From the NCBI RefSeq assembly GCF_030272615.1, contig NC_081410.1, positions 114,484,433-114,548,432 on the forward strand: 64,000 bases of DNA. Direction: 5' to 3'. Every line of letters begins with the position of its first letter. The first letter of the stretch is position 1. This stretch comes from Cryptomeria japonica. Lineage: Eukaryota; Streptophyta; Pinopsida; Cupressales; Cupressaceae. The position numbers and the translations under genes were made by a program. The notes beneath the pieces were generated by a model. The model did not search any database and had not been told where the DNA came from. It saw nothing but the letters and a program-made list of their open reading frames with translations. This document shows, piece by piece, positions 1-13,200 of the stretch.

Positions 1-3000
1 CAACTTCAACCAACCAACTGGCGGTGCCTTCCATCTTATGTGTTTTCTATTGCCTTTCTTATTGAAGAGCTTAGGCAACTGAGAAGGGGTGACCAAGAGA
101 AAATTCTTCTCCATACTTCTATCCCATTCACTATAGTGTTGGATCTTCTTTTTCTGCTTCCCATTAATCATTTCTTCAATTGACACTTTAATACACTCGA
201 TGAGTCTGTCCACTGGTAGACATTTTTCTTTAAAAATTCTTCTGTTTCTTTCCTTCCAAATATGCCAAACAATCATTGAAGGGCCTGTACTCCAAATGCC
301 ACTCCACATTGATGATCTTTTTGAAGACCACGAGGCAAGGAAATCTTTTAGCTTCAATTTCCTAACAGTAGTGTAGTTTATTTTGTCAAAAAACCAGTTC
401 TAGCAGGCCTCTACTGTTGGGCATGTAAATAGCAGATGGTCAGCAGTTTCTTCGACACTTTTACATAAGACACATATGCTCGGTCCAGAGATGCCAATCA
501 GTTTGAGCCTATCCCCTATGAGGATTCTGTTATGTAGAGCGATCCAGAGAAAGGCGCCAGCTTTGGGGAGAAGTATATTGTGCCAGCACAACCTATATGA
601 ACAATCAGTGTACAAACCTTTTGCCCTTTGTGCCTCATATCCCAATTTCACACTGTACTCACCTGACTTCGATCCACACCAGAAGATACTGTCTTCTACA
701 TTGGAAACTGGAATATGTCTTTTGCTTAGTATGTTTCTCAATTGGTCGCAAATCTCCTGACAACCAATATCCACATGTTTCCAAATTCTGATATTTCCAT
801 TAGAGGAATCTGTGTCAAAGTAGTCACAAACATAGGATCCGTACTGAGCTTCAATTGTATTAATCCATTCCTGGTCGATTATTAATTCATTTAACGCTGG
901 TTCTCCCTCCCATGAGTCCACCCAAAATTTTGCTTTGGACCCACTACCGATATGCCAAGAGATGTGGTCCGTAATAACTGATCTGCAATCCCATAAAAAA
1001 TTCCATGTTGCAGATCCTCTGTCTACATTATCCACTGTGAGGATTCTATCTGATCAGTCTGTGTCAAGATACTTTTTTTGAAAGATTTTGCACCAGAGTT
1101 TTTTAGGTTCCCTATACATTTTCCAAGAAAGTTTTGCACCCAGGGCAATGTTTTGGAGATCCATTTTCCTCAATCCTGCCCCACCCGATTCTTTGTGAAA
1201 ACACATCGTTTCCCAGTTGATGAGGGGAATTCTACTAGCAAATTTCTCCCCTTCCCATACAAATTTTCTCAACATGTTATCTAAATTCCTCCCAATCGCC
1301 TGTGGAAATCTAAAGCAAGACATGTTATAGATTGAAATAGCGGAAACAAATCGAATCATTGTTAGACGCCCAGCTTGTGATAACCATCTGTTCTTCCATT
1401 GTGATGGCTTAGCCTCGCAAGATTGTTTCACATTATCCCAAGTATGAGTTCGGTGGCAGCCCTTGTCGATTTTAATGCCCAAGTACTTCATAGGAAGTTC
1501 CTCTATTTTGATCCTCATGAGTCCTGAGATTCTTAACTGCATTTGTCTGCAGGTGTTAAAAAGGTATAGTTGTGACTTATCTTTGTTCATTACTTGGCCC
1601 GAGATTTCCGAATACTGATCCAAAGTTTCCAATATACACTTAGCTTCTGCCAAGGAGGCCTCTCTGAATACCACAGTGTCGTTCGCAAATTGTGAGTGTG
1701 TGATGGCATTTAACTGGTCATGAATACAGACGCCTTTCCAATCCCCTTGCAAATATTTTTTTAGAATTAATCTCCCCAAGACTTCTGCCATTATGACAAA
1801 AATTGAAGGAGAAAGGGGGTCGCCTTGTCGCAGCCCATTTGTGGCAGGAAAAAAACCACAAACACTACCATTAACTAAAAGAGAGAAATTGACCGAAGAG
1901 ATACAAAACTTAATGCAAGCAATCCATTAAGGAGGAAATCCAAATTTTTCAAGGACACAAAGAAGAAAATGCTATACCACCCGGTCATATGCTTTTTACA
2001 CATCAAGCTTAATTTCCATTCCTCCGATCTTCTCTTTATGCATGGAGTGTATGACTTCAGAAACTAGAATTATACTGTCAGCTATCTCCCTTCCCCGGGT
2101 GAATCCATTCTGGTGCTCCAAAATTAGTTTGGGGAGCAAAACTTTAAGTCTCTTTGCCATAGCTTTGGAAATGATCTTATACAGTGTGTTGCATAGAGAT
2201 ATCAGCCGAAAATCCTTCATAGTGGGGCACTCTGCTTTTTGGGGATTTAGGCAAATCAAGGTATGATTTATTTCCTTGACAAATTTCCCACATTTCTTGA
2301 AATCATCGACCACCCTCCATATATCTTCTCCCAAAAATCCCAACATTTTTGAAAGAAATCAATATTTATCCCGTTATCCCGTCTGGACCTGGCGCCTTGT
2401 TTGGATGCAGTGCAAAGGTGGCAGATTTTACCTCATCTAAGGTAAAAGGGGCAGTCAACATCTTTCTATCATCTTCTGAAATGATCGGGTGAATAATATC
2501 ATCAAGAACTGGGAAGGAAGTGGTCGCATCCGCCTGACCGTCTCCCAAAATCCTCTTGAAGTAATCTAATGCAACTTGATCTATTTCCTTAGAAGTATGG
2601 ACCCAAGAGTCATTTTTATCTTTGATCAAGCAGATTCTATTGGTGCTTTTTCTTGATTTTGTAGAAGCATGGAAAAATTTAGTGTTCATATCTCCCTCTG
2701 CAATCCAATGCTCCTGCGACTTATACCTCCAGTACAGTTCTTCTCTTTTTAGAATCTCAGAATACTGTATCTTGAGGGTTTTTTCAGCTTCAAATTCCAC
2801 ATTTGTCATTCCTCGGGCCATCACTTGTGTGTTAACTGCTTCCAATTCTTCTTCTATTCTATCTTTCTTAGCAAAGACATTTTTGAAGGTGGTTCTGCTC
2901 CAGTCCTTTAATCTCCTTTTGACATATTGTATTCTTTTACTGAATTTGAAGCTCGGGGATCCAGAGAAAACATTACTTTCAATCCACCAATTTTTGAGAT

Positions 3001-3776
3001 GCTTGATGAGGGAAGGGTCCTGCCACCACATACTTAGGAACTTGAAGTAATTCTTATAATCCTCAGTGTCTTGAACTATAGTTAATGATATGGGATAATG
3101 ATCTGATCCGCTTTGGGGTTCGATTGCAGAAGAGATGGAGTGGTGGCTTAACATCCACCACTCCCCCACAATAACATGTCCAACCTTTCAGTGATGTTCA
3201 CAAAATCTCTCCTTCGATTATTCCAAGTAAATGTCCCATTCTTAGGGATGATATCAGCTACTTTACAATTGGTTACAAATTCCCGAAAATCTTCTAAAAC
3301 CTTAGAGGGATTCCTTAATCCTCCCCCTTTGTCATCAAGACTAAGAATAGCATTGAAATCCCCCACCATTACAACTTTCCCAAGATTCAACGTAAGAGCC
3401 AACTCAGTCACCTCACTCCATACCCTATGCTTGTCCTCTGTTTTGATTGGCCCATAGATGTTGAATAGAGGGAAACACAAGTTTGACTTTTTACACTTGA
3501 TAGTACACGCCATCCAAAACTCATGTGAAACAATAGGACTCACCTCAATGTATGACGGATTCCAAAGGATCCCTAGCCCACCTGCCGAGCCTCTTGCCTC
3601 ATGAAACATACCATCCCAGTTAAAGCAATTTTTTTAAAATCCAGAGCCTTCTCTAGATTTAACTTAGTCTCTTGCAACAAAATCACATCTGACGCAAGCT
3701 TGGTCAAAGACCTTTTGACCAAGCATCTTTTGTCAGGGGCGGCTAAGCCCCTGAAATTCCATGAGGAGATCTTCAT
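1..3776 (-). pseudogene. LINE-A ORF2: endonuclease, reverse transcriptase and zf-RVT, inactivated
   Basis: The start is the ATG at 3776-3774, opening with MKISSWNFRGL, typical of an L1 apurinic-type endonuclease. EN motifs follow: LLQETKL and GDFNAI near 3370, then SDHYPI near 3100. The RT begins with NKAPGPDG near 2390, then SLCNTLYKIISKA, QNGFTRGR and KLDV/KAYDR. The C-terminal zf-RVT region (LPKAGAFLWIALHNRI ... CVLCKSVEETADHLLFTCP) spans about 600-410, and coding similarity continues past a stop near 400 to the left edge. Lesions seen: a frameshift near 3150, one near 2360, a stop in LDV*KAYDR at about 1995, and the FADD motif changed to FAND at 1681-1683. In the L1 family this protein nicks target DNA and copies the RNA; this copy cannot do so. 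Family assignment is secure; minor boundaries are approximate. Confidence 0.9.
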
Positions 3777-4990
3777 CTTTCTCCAAGGGAGGGGTTCCCT
3801 CCCTTGGATACTTTAAGATATTCCAAAACGCTGACAATTCCATTCTCATTGGCTCTTTGTTCCCTGATAGTTTTGTGACTCATGCGCCCCTTCGGTCCTT
3901 TGGTTCTACCCAAGAGTGAGTTCGTAGATTGACTGATGCATCTGGGATCCAAATTATCTAAGTCATCCAAATTTTTGGTATCATCATTTGGCCATGGAGA
4001 TTCAGACCCCTCCATAGATAGCTTATCATCCTCGCTATCATCTTGTTTAGGAGCAGGGGGGGATAATTTTGGACGGATGGACCATGGATAGGAATGTTAT
4101 TGGAGATGGGACCTTCTAAGGAAATGTAGTTCTCTTGGGAAATATCCTTTGGAGGCAGATTGATGTTATTAGATTCTGGGCCATTCAATAGTAGTAACTT
4201 CTCTGTATTTCCTGAATACTTTTGTTTCCATACCTTGTTGGATTTGCTGGGGGTTTTTTGAATGCTTTCCTGACGAACACACCACATCTCTCGAAGGTGT
4301 GAAGCCTCCTTCCACATCTAGTGCATGGAGTGATGTCATTTTCGATCTCAACATGTTGTTCCCATCTCCCCTCTTTTGTCACAATGGAGATGGAGATGGG
4401 AATTTCCTTTACAGCCGTGATCTTAAGTCTAGCATATGTGTAAAGATCTGTGTTAATGATTGCTTCATCGATTTCCAGAAGTGTGGCCAAGGTTCGGCCT
4501 ATTCGCTCTAAACTAGAGTTACTCCAATATTCTGATGGGAGATTATATAAACGGATCCATAAAGGTTTATCAAATATCGCCAACTAAGTAGGGTCGAAAT
4601 GAGGAGTCCAGGGCTGTAAATAAATTGGGTGGCTATCCAAGAACCAATTTTGCGAACAAAGTATCATATCTTTTTCATCCGCCTCCGTGAAAACTGCAAC
4701 AAAGAAGCCTTTCGAAAATAATTTTATGATAACATGCTTCCCCCAATGTTCATCCATCCTAGATCTGATTGTTATTCTGGGAAGTTTAGGGCCAACAACT
4801 CGCCCAATGATTGCGTGGTTCTTGAAAATAGATCTGTCATCATCGACTTCATCTGATAAATCAACTTCAATTTGCTTAGGGTTTCCGATAATGTTTTTTT
4901 ATTTTGTATCTTTGAATCGTGCCCGAGGAATAGTGTTTTCCCTAGTCTCTTCGTGCTCTGTGATGTCATTCTCCTCCCAATCTACATCTA
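3773..4990 (-). pseudogene. LINE-A ORF1: DUF4283-type RNA-binding protein with CCHC zinc knuckle, 5'-truncated
   Basis: Starting at the truncation point the minus strand reads an acidic segment, then a DUF4283-like region (RMDEHWGKHVIIKLF, WFLDSHPIYLQPW, then LWIRLYNLPSEYW), then a zinc knuckle CTRCGRRLHTFERC of the form C-x2-C-x4-H-x4-C near 4320-4270. An in-frame stop interrupts it near 4584, another lies near 4885, and a frame change occurs in the C-terminal part around 4000-4200. The last codons end in TGA at 3775-3773, sharing bases with the ATG of ORF2. Plant L1 ORF1 proteins of this class bind element RNA in the ribonucleoprotein particle. That role is inferred from the family. Confidence 0.85.
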
Positions 4991-6852
4991 CGCGTCATCT
5001 GCAAATTGTTGATGTGTAGTTGGCTTTGATCCTACCACAACTTCCATTCCCTTCCATTTCCTTACCTCCCTAAGTTGTTTAATTCCCATTCTCGTAGTCT
5101 TTGCCATAATTATGAGTAGGAAAAGCAAGAGGGGATATCCTTGTCTTATCCCACTTCTGGTGGAGAAGAAACCACGTGCATCTCTATTCATCAGAACTAG
5201 AAATTTTGGAGATGATATATAATTTCTAACTCAACTAATCCAATCTTGCCCAAAGCAAAATATTTTCAGGACTTCCACTAAAAATTGTATTTCGACTAGG
5301 TCATATGCTTTGAGTATGTCCAATTTGAGTAACATGTTGGCAGTTCTTGTTTTCCTTGTATTGTGTATGGCTTCATGGAAAGCTATGATGCCTTCTATAA
5401 TTGATCTCCTTGGGGAGAATCATCTACTCTAATATTACTACCTTCTTAATACACTTTAGCCTCTTTGCAAAGATCTTTGTTATCACTTTATAGACTGTGT
5501 TGCATAAGGTGATGGGTCTAAAATCTCCCATGGTCCGAGTTACCTTTTTCTTAGGGATGAGGGCTAAGAAAGTATGATTGATAGAACCAAACATAGTTAT
5601 CTTTTTCCTCGATTCCTCTACTAATTTTGTTAAATCGCTCCCCACTACATCCCAAAAATTCTAAAATAAACCTAGTTGGGAATCCATTAGGCCTGGTGCT
5701 TTGTCAGGGTTAAGTTGAAAGACAAATTCCTTGCGTTCTTTGGATATCTCTATAAATAGGGCTCTATTTTGTTCTTCACTGACAATTGTCAAAATTGCAT
5801 CTAGGATATATTTTTTGTCCTCTCTATATGCTTGTGTTTCTTTATTGATGATGGCTTTAAAGTATCTCATTGCCTCCTTATTAACTTCATCCATAGATTG
5901 CACTACCTCTTCATCTTCCTTCATAATCTTCACAACACTTTTTCTATTTTTGTTTGTTGTTGCGGTCTTGAGGAAGAACTTTGTGTTTATGCCCCCTTCC
6001 TTCAGCCAAACCTCTCTTGATTTTTCTCTCCAGTAACATTCCTCTCTAGTCTAAATCTCCATGAGTTCCTCTTTCAAAGATTTTTTAGCTTCATATTATG
6101 CCATGGTCATTCCTTTATTAATGATTGTTTTATTGAGGGTGGACAACTCCTTTTCCACCACGTCTTGTTTTACAAAGATGTTCTTGAAATGTTCCTTTCC
6201 ATTCTTTCAGTTTGTTCTTTATGTGTTTGAGATTCTTGTTTATCTGGTATAATTTGGACAACTCTCTAAAATGCTCTACAATATTTCCTCCTATTGTTCC
6301 ATGTAAATCTTCCATTCTTTGTTTTTATATCAACAAGTTGATTGGCATCCACAAATGCATGAAAAATCTAACTGTATTCTTGAAATCTTGATGAACCCCC
6401 CCTTTTTTCTTCATTGTTTAATGTGGCATTGAAATCCCCCAATGATAACTTTTTCCATCCGATAGTTCCTCAACAGTCATGTTATTTGCTTCGAATTCTC
6501 TCTTTTGTCCACTATAGATACTGGGCCATATACATTTATTATAATGTAAATCCCCTTCTTTTGTAGTGTCTCACATCTTATCATAGTCCAATTTTTTATA
6601 TTCTTCTAACACTAAATAGTCTATCTTGAAAGGGTTCAATAGAATCCCCAAACCACCTAAGGATTCTTCAGAACTTACAAAATGCCCTGCTTACAACTTC
6701 CAATTTTCCAATCTCTTAGCACTTTCATCCTTACTCCATTTTGTTTCCTACATGAGAACAATGTCTACTTTGGATTGGTCAATCTGGCACTTGAATAAGC
6801 ACCAGTTGTTAGGGGCATTTAAGCTCCTAACGTTCCACGTTAGGATCTTCAT
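4986..6852 (-). pseudogene. LINE-B ORF2: endonuclease and partial reverse transcriptase, many lesions
   Basis: The start is the ATG at 6852-6850, opening MKILTWNVRSLNAPNNW, the usual L1 endonuclease opening. A TAG at 6750-6748 replaces the expected glutamine in LM*ETKW. GDFNATLNNE lies near 6430-6440. The RT part shows LNPDKAPG near 5700, FRPITLCNTVYKVITKIFAKRLK at 5530-5460, GIRQGYPL near 5140 and QFADDA at 4988. Multiple frameshifts and stops lie between these blocks. Everything 3' of FADD is absent from this window. Confidence 0.8.
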
Positions 6853-7596
6853 TGTCCCTCAGGAAGGAGGATATCCTTCCTTGATCTCAATTTTCTCTTA
6901 TCTACTGCATTAGTTGCCATCTGGAATTTCACCTTGGCTGGTTTAAAAACTGGTTTCTCCTTAGTTTTGAGTCTTTTTTTTTTTTGGCAGTTTGGACTTG
7001 GTTTGTTCTAGCATTCTTTCCTCCATAATTACTCACTCCTCTACATCTCCTTTTTTTTCTTTGGATTTTGTGTCATATTTCTCTCCCTCATCTTCAACTA
7101 TTGATGTCAAAACTTCACAGGCCTCTCGTTGCCATTATCAAGGTTTGATTGGCAAATTGTTTTTTTCTTGTCCACATTAATATTATGCACCATTTCATGT
7201 TTTCGATCAGGAGCTTTAGGATCTTCATTATCCCTCGGGAAGGAGGATATCCTTCCTTGATCTCAATTTCCTCTGATCTACTGCATTAGTTGCCATCTAG
7301 AATTTCACCTTGGTTGGTTTAGGACCTGGTTTCCCCTTACTTTTGTGATTTTTTTATTTTTATTTTTATTTTTCAGTTTGGACTTGGTTTGTTCTAGAAT
7401 TCTTTCCTCCATAATTACTCACTCCTCTACATCTCCTTTTTTTTCTTCGGATTTCGTGTCATCTTCTGCTCCCTTGTCTTCAACTATTGATGTAAAAACT
7501 TCACAGGCCTCTCGTTGCCATTGTCAAGGTTTGATTGGCAAATTGTTTTTTTCTTGTCAACATTAATATTATGCACCACTTCATGTTTTTGATCAT
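6841..7596. repeat. Tandem duplication of about 376 bp inside LINE-B ORF1/ORF2 junction
   Basis: The stretch starting TAGGATCTTCATT at 6841 recurs at 7217, and both copies run through GGAAGGAGGATATCC, a poly-T block and the TTAATATTATGCACCA segment. The unit is about 376 bp. The same arrangement occurs in the downstream copy (10676 and 11064), so this duplication is older than the 3.8-kb one. Confidence 0.85.
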
Positions 7597-9432
7597 GTCT
7601 ATTTGGATTGGCCTTTGTTGCTTCCATACTTGGTCTACTAGTATCTTCTTCTTGGATTTCATTGATCTTGTCTTGGGTTTCTTCCTTTTGATCTTTTGCC
7701 TTCGATATCTCCATTACTGCCTCCTAGTTTGTTTCCTTCTCCCTGCTACTGTGAATGAGCTAAGTGGATCCGTTTACGATGTTACTTTAATTGAACCTCC
7801 CCTCATATTCCAGGTTGACATCTTCGATAAAATACAATCTCTTTCCTCATAGTCAGTTGTTCATTGTTGCAATTCAAATCAAACTTCATTTTCTTTATCG
7901 TTTCTTCGATGTTGGGAACACCAAGTGAGACTTTGAGCTCTTTGATCATCTCCTTGTGCTCTAATCCACTACCTATCCCCCCTTTATTCATGCAGATTAT
8001 TTTTGTGCTCCCATTGAGTCTTCTATCAATACCCTCCTCCTTTTCTTCTCTTAAGAGATGGTATCTATTTTCACATATGTTTTAGCTTTGTTGGTCGTAA
8101 CAACATTCCAACAATTTAGCTAGTCATGTTCTTTGGATTCGCATTTGGGGCATATTGCTAGTTTGTCCTCTCTCTCGACTTTTTGTTTCCATAATCCACA
8201 TTTTATGTAAATCTCAATTTCCTAAGGGGTTGGGGTGTATGACATGAGATGAAGGAAAGTTCTTGCATAGGTGCCAAAGCACCTAGCTTCCAATATTTTG
8301 TCCACCTGAATGAGGGGTCGATCTTTCGCGCTATCTCTTAGGGCATCTCCTTCCCAATATCCTGCAAGAAAGTTGTACTGTTGAACCCATACTGAACTTG
8401 CATTTATTTTGTGCTTCCATGGGTCAAAATTGGACCACCATTCATTCATATAGATATCGGTTGGACATCCATCGTATGTGGCCCATTGTTTAGGATTGTG
8501 CACCTTTTTTCTTTCGATCCAAACTCCGCCAAAAATAAACCATTGGACAAGGTTCTATTATGGACATGGGTGCCCCAATGTTGATCATACCATGCCTTTA
8601 TTTTCTCATATGCAAGCCATATGCACCCCCCCATTTAACAAAAGCCCTACTTCTTTCAATCTCTTCACTGAATTATTGATTTGATGCCTATCCGAAAAAA
8701 AATGTAGTGATTTTCTTGGTGTTTTTGGATTCAAAAGACATACCTTTGTTGTTATTCCAATTTAGTATTGGCCCTATTTTTGGATAGAGTGCCCCCTTTC
8801 CTTTCCAAGGTTGCTAGTTCTTCCCTGTCTAGTCTTTGGTTATTTCCCCGGTTTGTGATTTGCCAATTCACTGAAAGTCCTCTTTGATTCGATTATCTTC
8901 TCAAGGCTGCCCATTCCATTTCTTTCTTGATCCATTATTGTATTTTTCCTGAGCTTGATTCAATCCTCCACCCTTTTGTAACCCATTTTTGTCCATGTGG
9001 GATGCTCACTCCATTCTTGTCCTTCTACCAAAAGTGGCTATGCCCCTTCCTTCCTACAATCCATTATTGTTTAATAGGGTTGCAACTTTGTCATTGTTCC
9101 TCCAATCAACGAATCTGTGTCATCCTTTCCTTGCATAACTGCTGTTGCGATTATTCCATCTCCAGTCAAGAAGCCTAGGGTTGCTACTCTGCTCCTTTCC
9201 ATACCATTCCCCTATTTTATCAGTTCTTCACCGCTCCTATTTTTGGTTGTAGAATTTTTCTACCCATCTCCGATTCTAAAAAACCCACTAGGTATAAAAT
9301 GTGTTCCATGTTCTCATTTGTTCCTCCTCTAGTAGGTTTTTCGTTCAGATGTTCAAGATCTTCCACTTCACACCACATTTTCCCTTCCAAATCACCTACC
9401 CGCCTGTCCTCCTCGCTCCTTGTGCTCACCAT
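6900..9432 (-). pseudogene. LINE-B ORF1: DUF4283-like protein, degraded, with internal duplication
   Basis: Readable fragments on the minus strand are 9432-9220 (starting MVSTRSEEDRRVGDLEGKMW), 8634-8222 (HPI-type motif followed by WWSNFDPWKHKI and FLAGYWEGDALRDSA, matching the W-x-RL-x-NLP-x-EYW region of LINE-A ORF1), 7991-7803 and 7714-7484. The C-terminal portion was partly duplicated in tandem (6841-7596). Frameshifts separate the fragments. The DUF4283 assignment rests on order and on resemblance to LINE-A ORF1; the role of the 9432-9220 piece as the N terminus is inferred. Confidence 0.65.
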
Positions 9433-9462
9433 CCTCTCTCATATCATCCTCTCTCATGTATT
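9425..9462. repeat. 15-bp minisatellite CATCCTCTCTCATAT, two copies
   Basis: Two copies of the unit lie just upstream of the putative LINE-B ORF1 start. The duplicated locus at 13276-13336 has four copies, so the array changed length after the 3.8-kb duplication. Confidence 0.8.
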
Positions 9463-10270
9463 TACTAATATTAAATATAATGCAATTAGTATTAATTATT
9501 AATATTTTCATATAATGATATATTTAATAATGATAATACTTACTAAATATATGCTTATAATTAATGTTTAATATTATTTGTCATTATATATTATGAATGT
9601 AAAAACCTCCATAAATAAAAATATAAGCCATTGATATAATATGTTTTTGTCCAAAATTTCTTCCATGGTTTTTAAGTTTTTTAATATACGTAATAGCACC
9701 TTCTCCAAATGTTTAATAAAAAAAAATCATCTATTGCGTTGTAGATAAATAAAATGACAATACAAAAATCTCGAAGATTCATGTTATCTATTTTTCTTCA
9801 AATTTTCTTCAATGACTTTTATGTTTTATAACACAATAAAAACACTAATATGAAATAAATTATCATTAATAATTGTGTTATTTTTTGTCACAATAATAAT
9901 TGCTAACATTTAATATACCATCATATGCTTTCACAATGTCTATGAAAGAAATCTTAATTTAAAAAATGACTTAAATTTGAGCAAAATCAAGTTTACTTTA
10001 TTTTTTTCATTTATTATTTACATTACTTCGTAACATTCATATGGTTTAAATACACTTCACGTAACCTTGTATATATATGTTAAAAAAATTAAGAAAAGAC
10101 CTTATTGATCTGAGAAGGTGTAACATTATCAAATCACTGCCACCATAAATAAACTATCAAATATAAGAGAAACTTTTTGTGAACAAGTACATATCGTAGA
10201 TACTAGAGGAAAAACCCCCCAATGAGAACTTTTTGTGAATAAGTGCATATCGTAGATACTAGAGGAAAAT
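9463..10270. other. AT-rich spacer with duplication junction
   Basis: No coding signal was found. The segment is AT-rich with runs such as AATTATTAATATT and no recognisable element. It ends with the twice-repeated 56-bp stretch (about 10167-10270) that forms the join to the second 3.8-kb copy. The matching spacer of the second copy is 13337-14090. Confidence 0.6.
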
Positions 10271-13200
10271 CCCCCCAATGATAACTTTTTCCATCTGATA
10301 GTTCCTCAGCAGTCATGTTATTTGCTTCCAAGTCTCTCTTTTGTCCACTATAGATACTGGGCCATATGCATTTATTATAATGTAAATCCCCTTCTTTTGC
10401 AACGTCTCACATCTTATCATAGTCCAATTTTTTATATTCTTCTAACACTAAATAGTCTATCTTGAAAGGGTTCAATAGAATCCCCAAACCACCTAAGGAT
10501 CCTCCAGTGCTTACAAAATGCCTGCTTACAACTTCCAATTTTCCAATCTCTTAGCACTTTCATCCTTACTCCATTTTGTTTCCTACATGAGAACAATGTC
10601 TACTTTGGATTGGTCAATCTGGCACTTGACTAAGCACCATTTGTTAGGGGCATTTAAGCTCCTAACGTTCCACTTTAGGATCTTCATTGTCCCTCGGGAA
10701 GGAGGATATCCTTCCTTGATCTCAATTTCCTCTAATCTACTGCATTAGTTGCCATCTGGAATTTCACCTTGGCTGGTATAGGACTTGGTTTCCCCTTAGT
10801 TTTGTGATTTTATTTTTTTATTTTTATTTTTCAGTTTGAACTTGGTTTGTTCTAGCATTCTTTCCTCCATAATTACTCACTCCTCTACATCTCCTTTTTT
10901 TTCTTCGGATTTTGTGTCATCTTCTTCTCCCTCATCTTCAACTATTGATGTCAAAACTTCACAGGCCTCTCGTTGTCATTGTCAAGGTTTGATTGGCAAA
11001 TTATTTTTTTCTTGTTCACATTAATATTATATTGCACCACTTCATGTTTTTGATTAGGAGCTTTAGGATCTTCATTGTCCCTCGGGAAGGAGGATATCCT
11101 TCCTTGATCTCAATTTCCTCTGATCTACTGCATTAGTTGCCATCTGGAATTTCACCTTGGCTAGTTTAGGACCTGGTTTCCCCTTAGTTTTGTGATTTTA
11201 TTTTTTTATTTTTTTTTCAATTTGGACTTGGTTTGTTCTAGCATTCTTTCCTCCATAATAACTCACTCCTCTACATCTCCTTTTTTTTCTTCGAATTTTG
11301 TGTCATCTTCTGCTCCCTCGTCTTCAACTATTGATGTCAAAACTTCACACGCCTCTCGTTGCCATTGTCAAGGTTTGATTGGCAAATTGTTTGTTTCTTG
11401 TCCACATTAATATTATGCACCACTTCATGTTTTTTATCATGTCTGTTTGGATTGGCCTTTGTTGCTTCCATATTTGGTCTACTAGTATCTTCTTCTTGGA
11501 TTTCATTGATCTTGTCTTGGGTTTCTTCCTTTTGATCTTTTGCCCTCGATATCTCCATTACTGCTTCCTAATTTGTTTCCTTCTCCCTGCTACTGGGAAT
11601 GAGCTAAGTGGATTCATTTACGATGTTACTTGAATTGAATCTCCCCTCATATTGCAAGTTGACATCTTCGATAAAATACAATATCTTTCCTCATAGCCAG
11701 CTGTTCATTGTTGCAATTCCAATCAAACTTCATTTTCTTTGTCGTTTCTTCGATGTTGGGAACACCAAGTGAGACTTTGAGCCCTTTGATCATCTCCTTA
11801 TGCTCTAATCCACAACCTATCCCCCCTTTATTCATGCAGATTATTTTTGTGCTCCCATTGAGTCTTCTATTTATACCCTCCTCCTTTTCTTCTCTTAAGA
11901 GATGATATCTATTTTTAGATATGTTTTAGCTTTGTTGGTCGTAACAACATTCCAACAATCTAGCTAGTCATGTTCTTTGGATTCACATTTGGGGCATATT
12001 GTTAGTTTGTCCTCTCTCTCGACTTTTTGTTTCCATAATCCATATTTTATGTAAATCTCAATTTCCTAAGGGGTTGGGGGGTATGACATGAGATGAAGGA
12101 AAGTTCTTGCATAGGTGCCAAAGCACCTAGCTTCCAATATTTTGTCCACCTGAATGAGGGGTCGATCTTTCACTCTATCTCTTAGGGTATCTCCTTCCCA
12201 ATATTCTGCAAGAAAGTTGTATTGTTGAACCCATATCGACCTTGCATTTATTTTGTGCTTCCATGGGTCAAAATTGGGGCACCATTAATTCATATAGATA
12301 TCGGTTGGACATCCATCGTATGTGGCCCATTGTTTAGGATTGTGCACCTTTTTTCTTTCGATCCAAACTCCACAAAAAATAAACCAGTGGACAAGGTTCT
12401 AATATGGACATGGGTGCCCCAATGTTGATCATACCATGCCTTTATTTTATCATATGCAAGCCATATGCGCCCCCCCCCATTTAACAAAAGCCCTACTTCT
12501 TTCAATCTCTTCACCGAATTATTGATTTGATGCTTATTCGAAAAAATATGTAGTGATTTTCTTGGTGTTTTTGGATTCAAACGACATACCTTTGTTGTTA
12601 TTCCAATTTAGTATTGGAGCTATTTTTGGATAGAGTGCCCCCTTTCCTTTCCAAGGTTGCTGGTTCTTCCCCTGTCTGGTCTTTGGTTATTTCCCTAGTT
12701 TGTGATATACCAATTCGTTGAAAGTCCTCTTTGATTCGATTATCTTCTCAAGGCTGCCCATTCCATTTCTTTCTTGATCCATTATTGTATTTTTCCTGAG
12801 CTTGATTCATTCCTACACCCTTTTGTAACCCATTTGTGTCCATGTGGGATGCTCTCTCCATTCTTGTCCTTCTACAAAAGGTGGCTATGCCCCTTCCTTC
12901 CTACAATCCATTATTGTTTAATAGGGCTGCAACTTTGTTATTGTTCCTCCAATCAACGAATCTGTGTCATCCTTTCCTTGCATAACTTTTGTTGCGATTA
13001 TTCCATCCCCAATCAAGATGCCTAGGGTTGCTACTCTGCTCCTTTCCATACCATTCCCCTATTTTATCAGTTCTTCACCGCTCCTATTTTTTGTTGTAGT
13101 ATTTGTCCACCCATCTGCCATTCTAAAAAACTCACTAGGTATAAAATGTGTTCCATGTTCTCATTTGTTCCTCCTCTAGTAAGTTTTCCATTTAGATGTT

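Larger units (their letters stand above)
1..4990 (-). mobile_element. LINE-A: L1-type non-LTR retrotransposon, 5'-truncated, 3' end outside the window
   Basis: Read on the minus strand the element runs from about 4990 down to the left edge. Order: ORF1 (nucleic-acid-binding protein with DUF4283-like region and CCHC knuckle), then ORF2 (endonuclease, reverse transcriptase, zf-RVT). ORF1 is already in frame at the 4990 junction with no start codon or 5' UTR, which fits 5' truncation during target-primed reverse transcription. Right of the junction the sequence changes abruptly to the RT domain of another LINE. Several stops and frameshifts show it is inactive. The 3' UTR, poly(A) and target duplication lie beyond the left edge. 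Confidence 0.9.
4986..9450 (-). mobile_element. LINE-B: L1-type retrotransposon, interrupted by LINE-A in its RT domain
   Basis: A second, more decayed LINE on the minus strand. From right to left: possible ORF1 N terminus near 9432, DUF4283-like region 8634-8222, ORF1 C-terminal part to about 6900, endonuclease from 6852, and RT down to HQQFADDA at about 4988. It stops there, at the junction with LINE-A. LINEs normally lose 5' rather than 3' sequence, so the missing 3' third is best explained by LINE-A landing inside it, with the rest beyond the left edge. Its 6434-9450 part is duplicated downstream at 10271-13340. The 5' limit near 9450 is where coding-like sequence gives way to AT-rich spacer. 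Confidence 0.8.
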
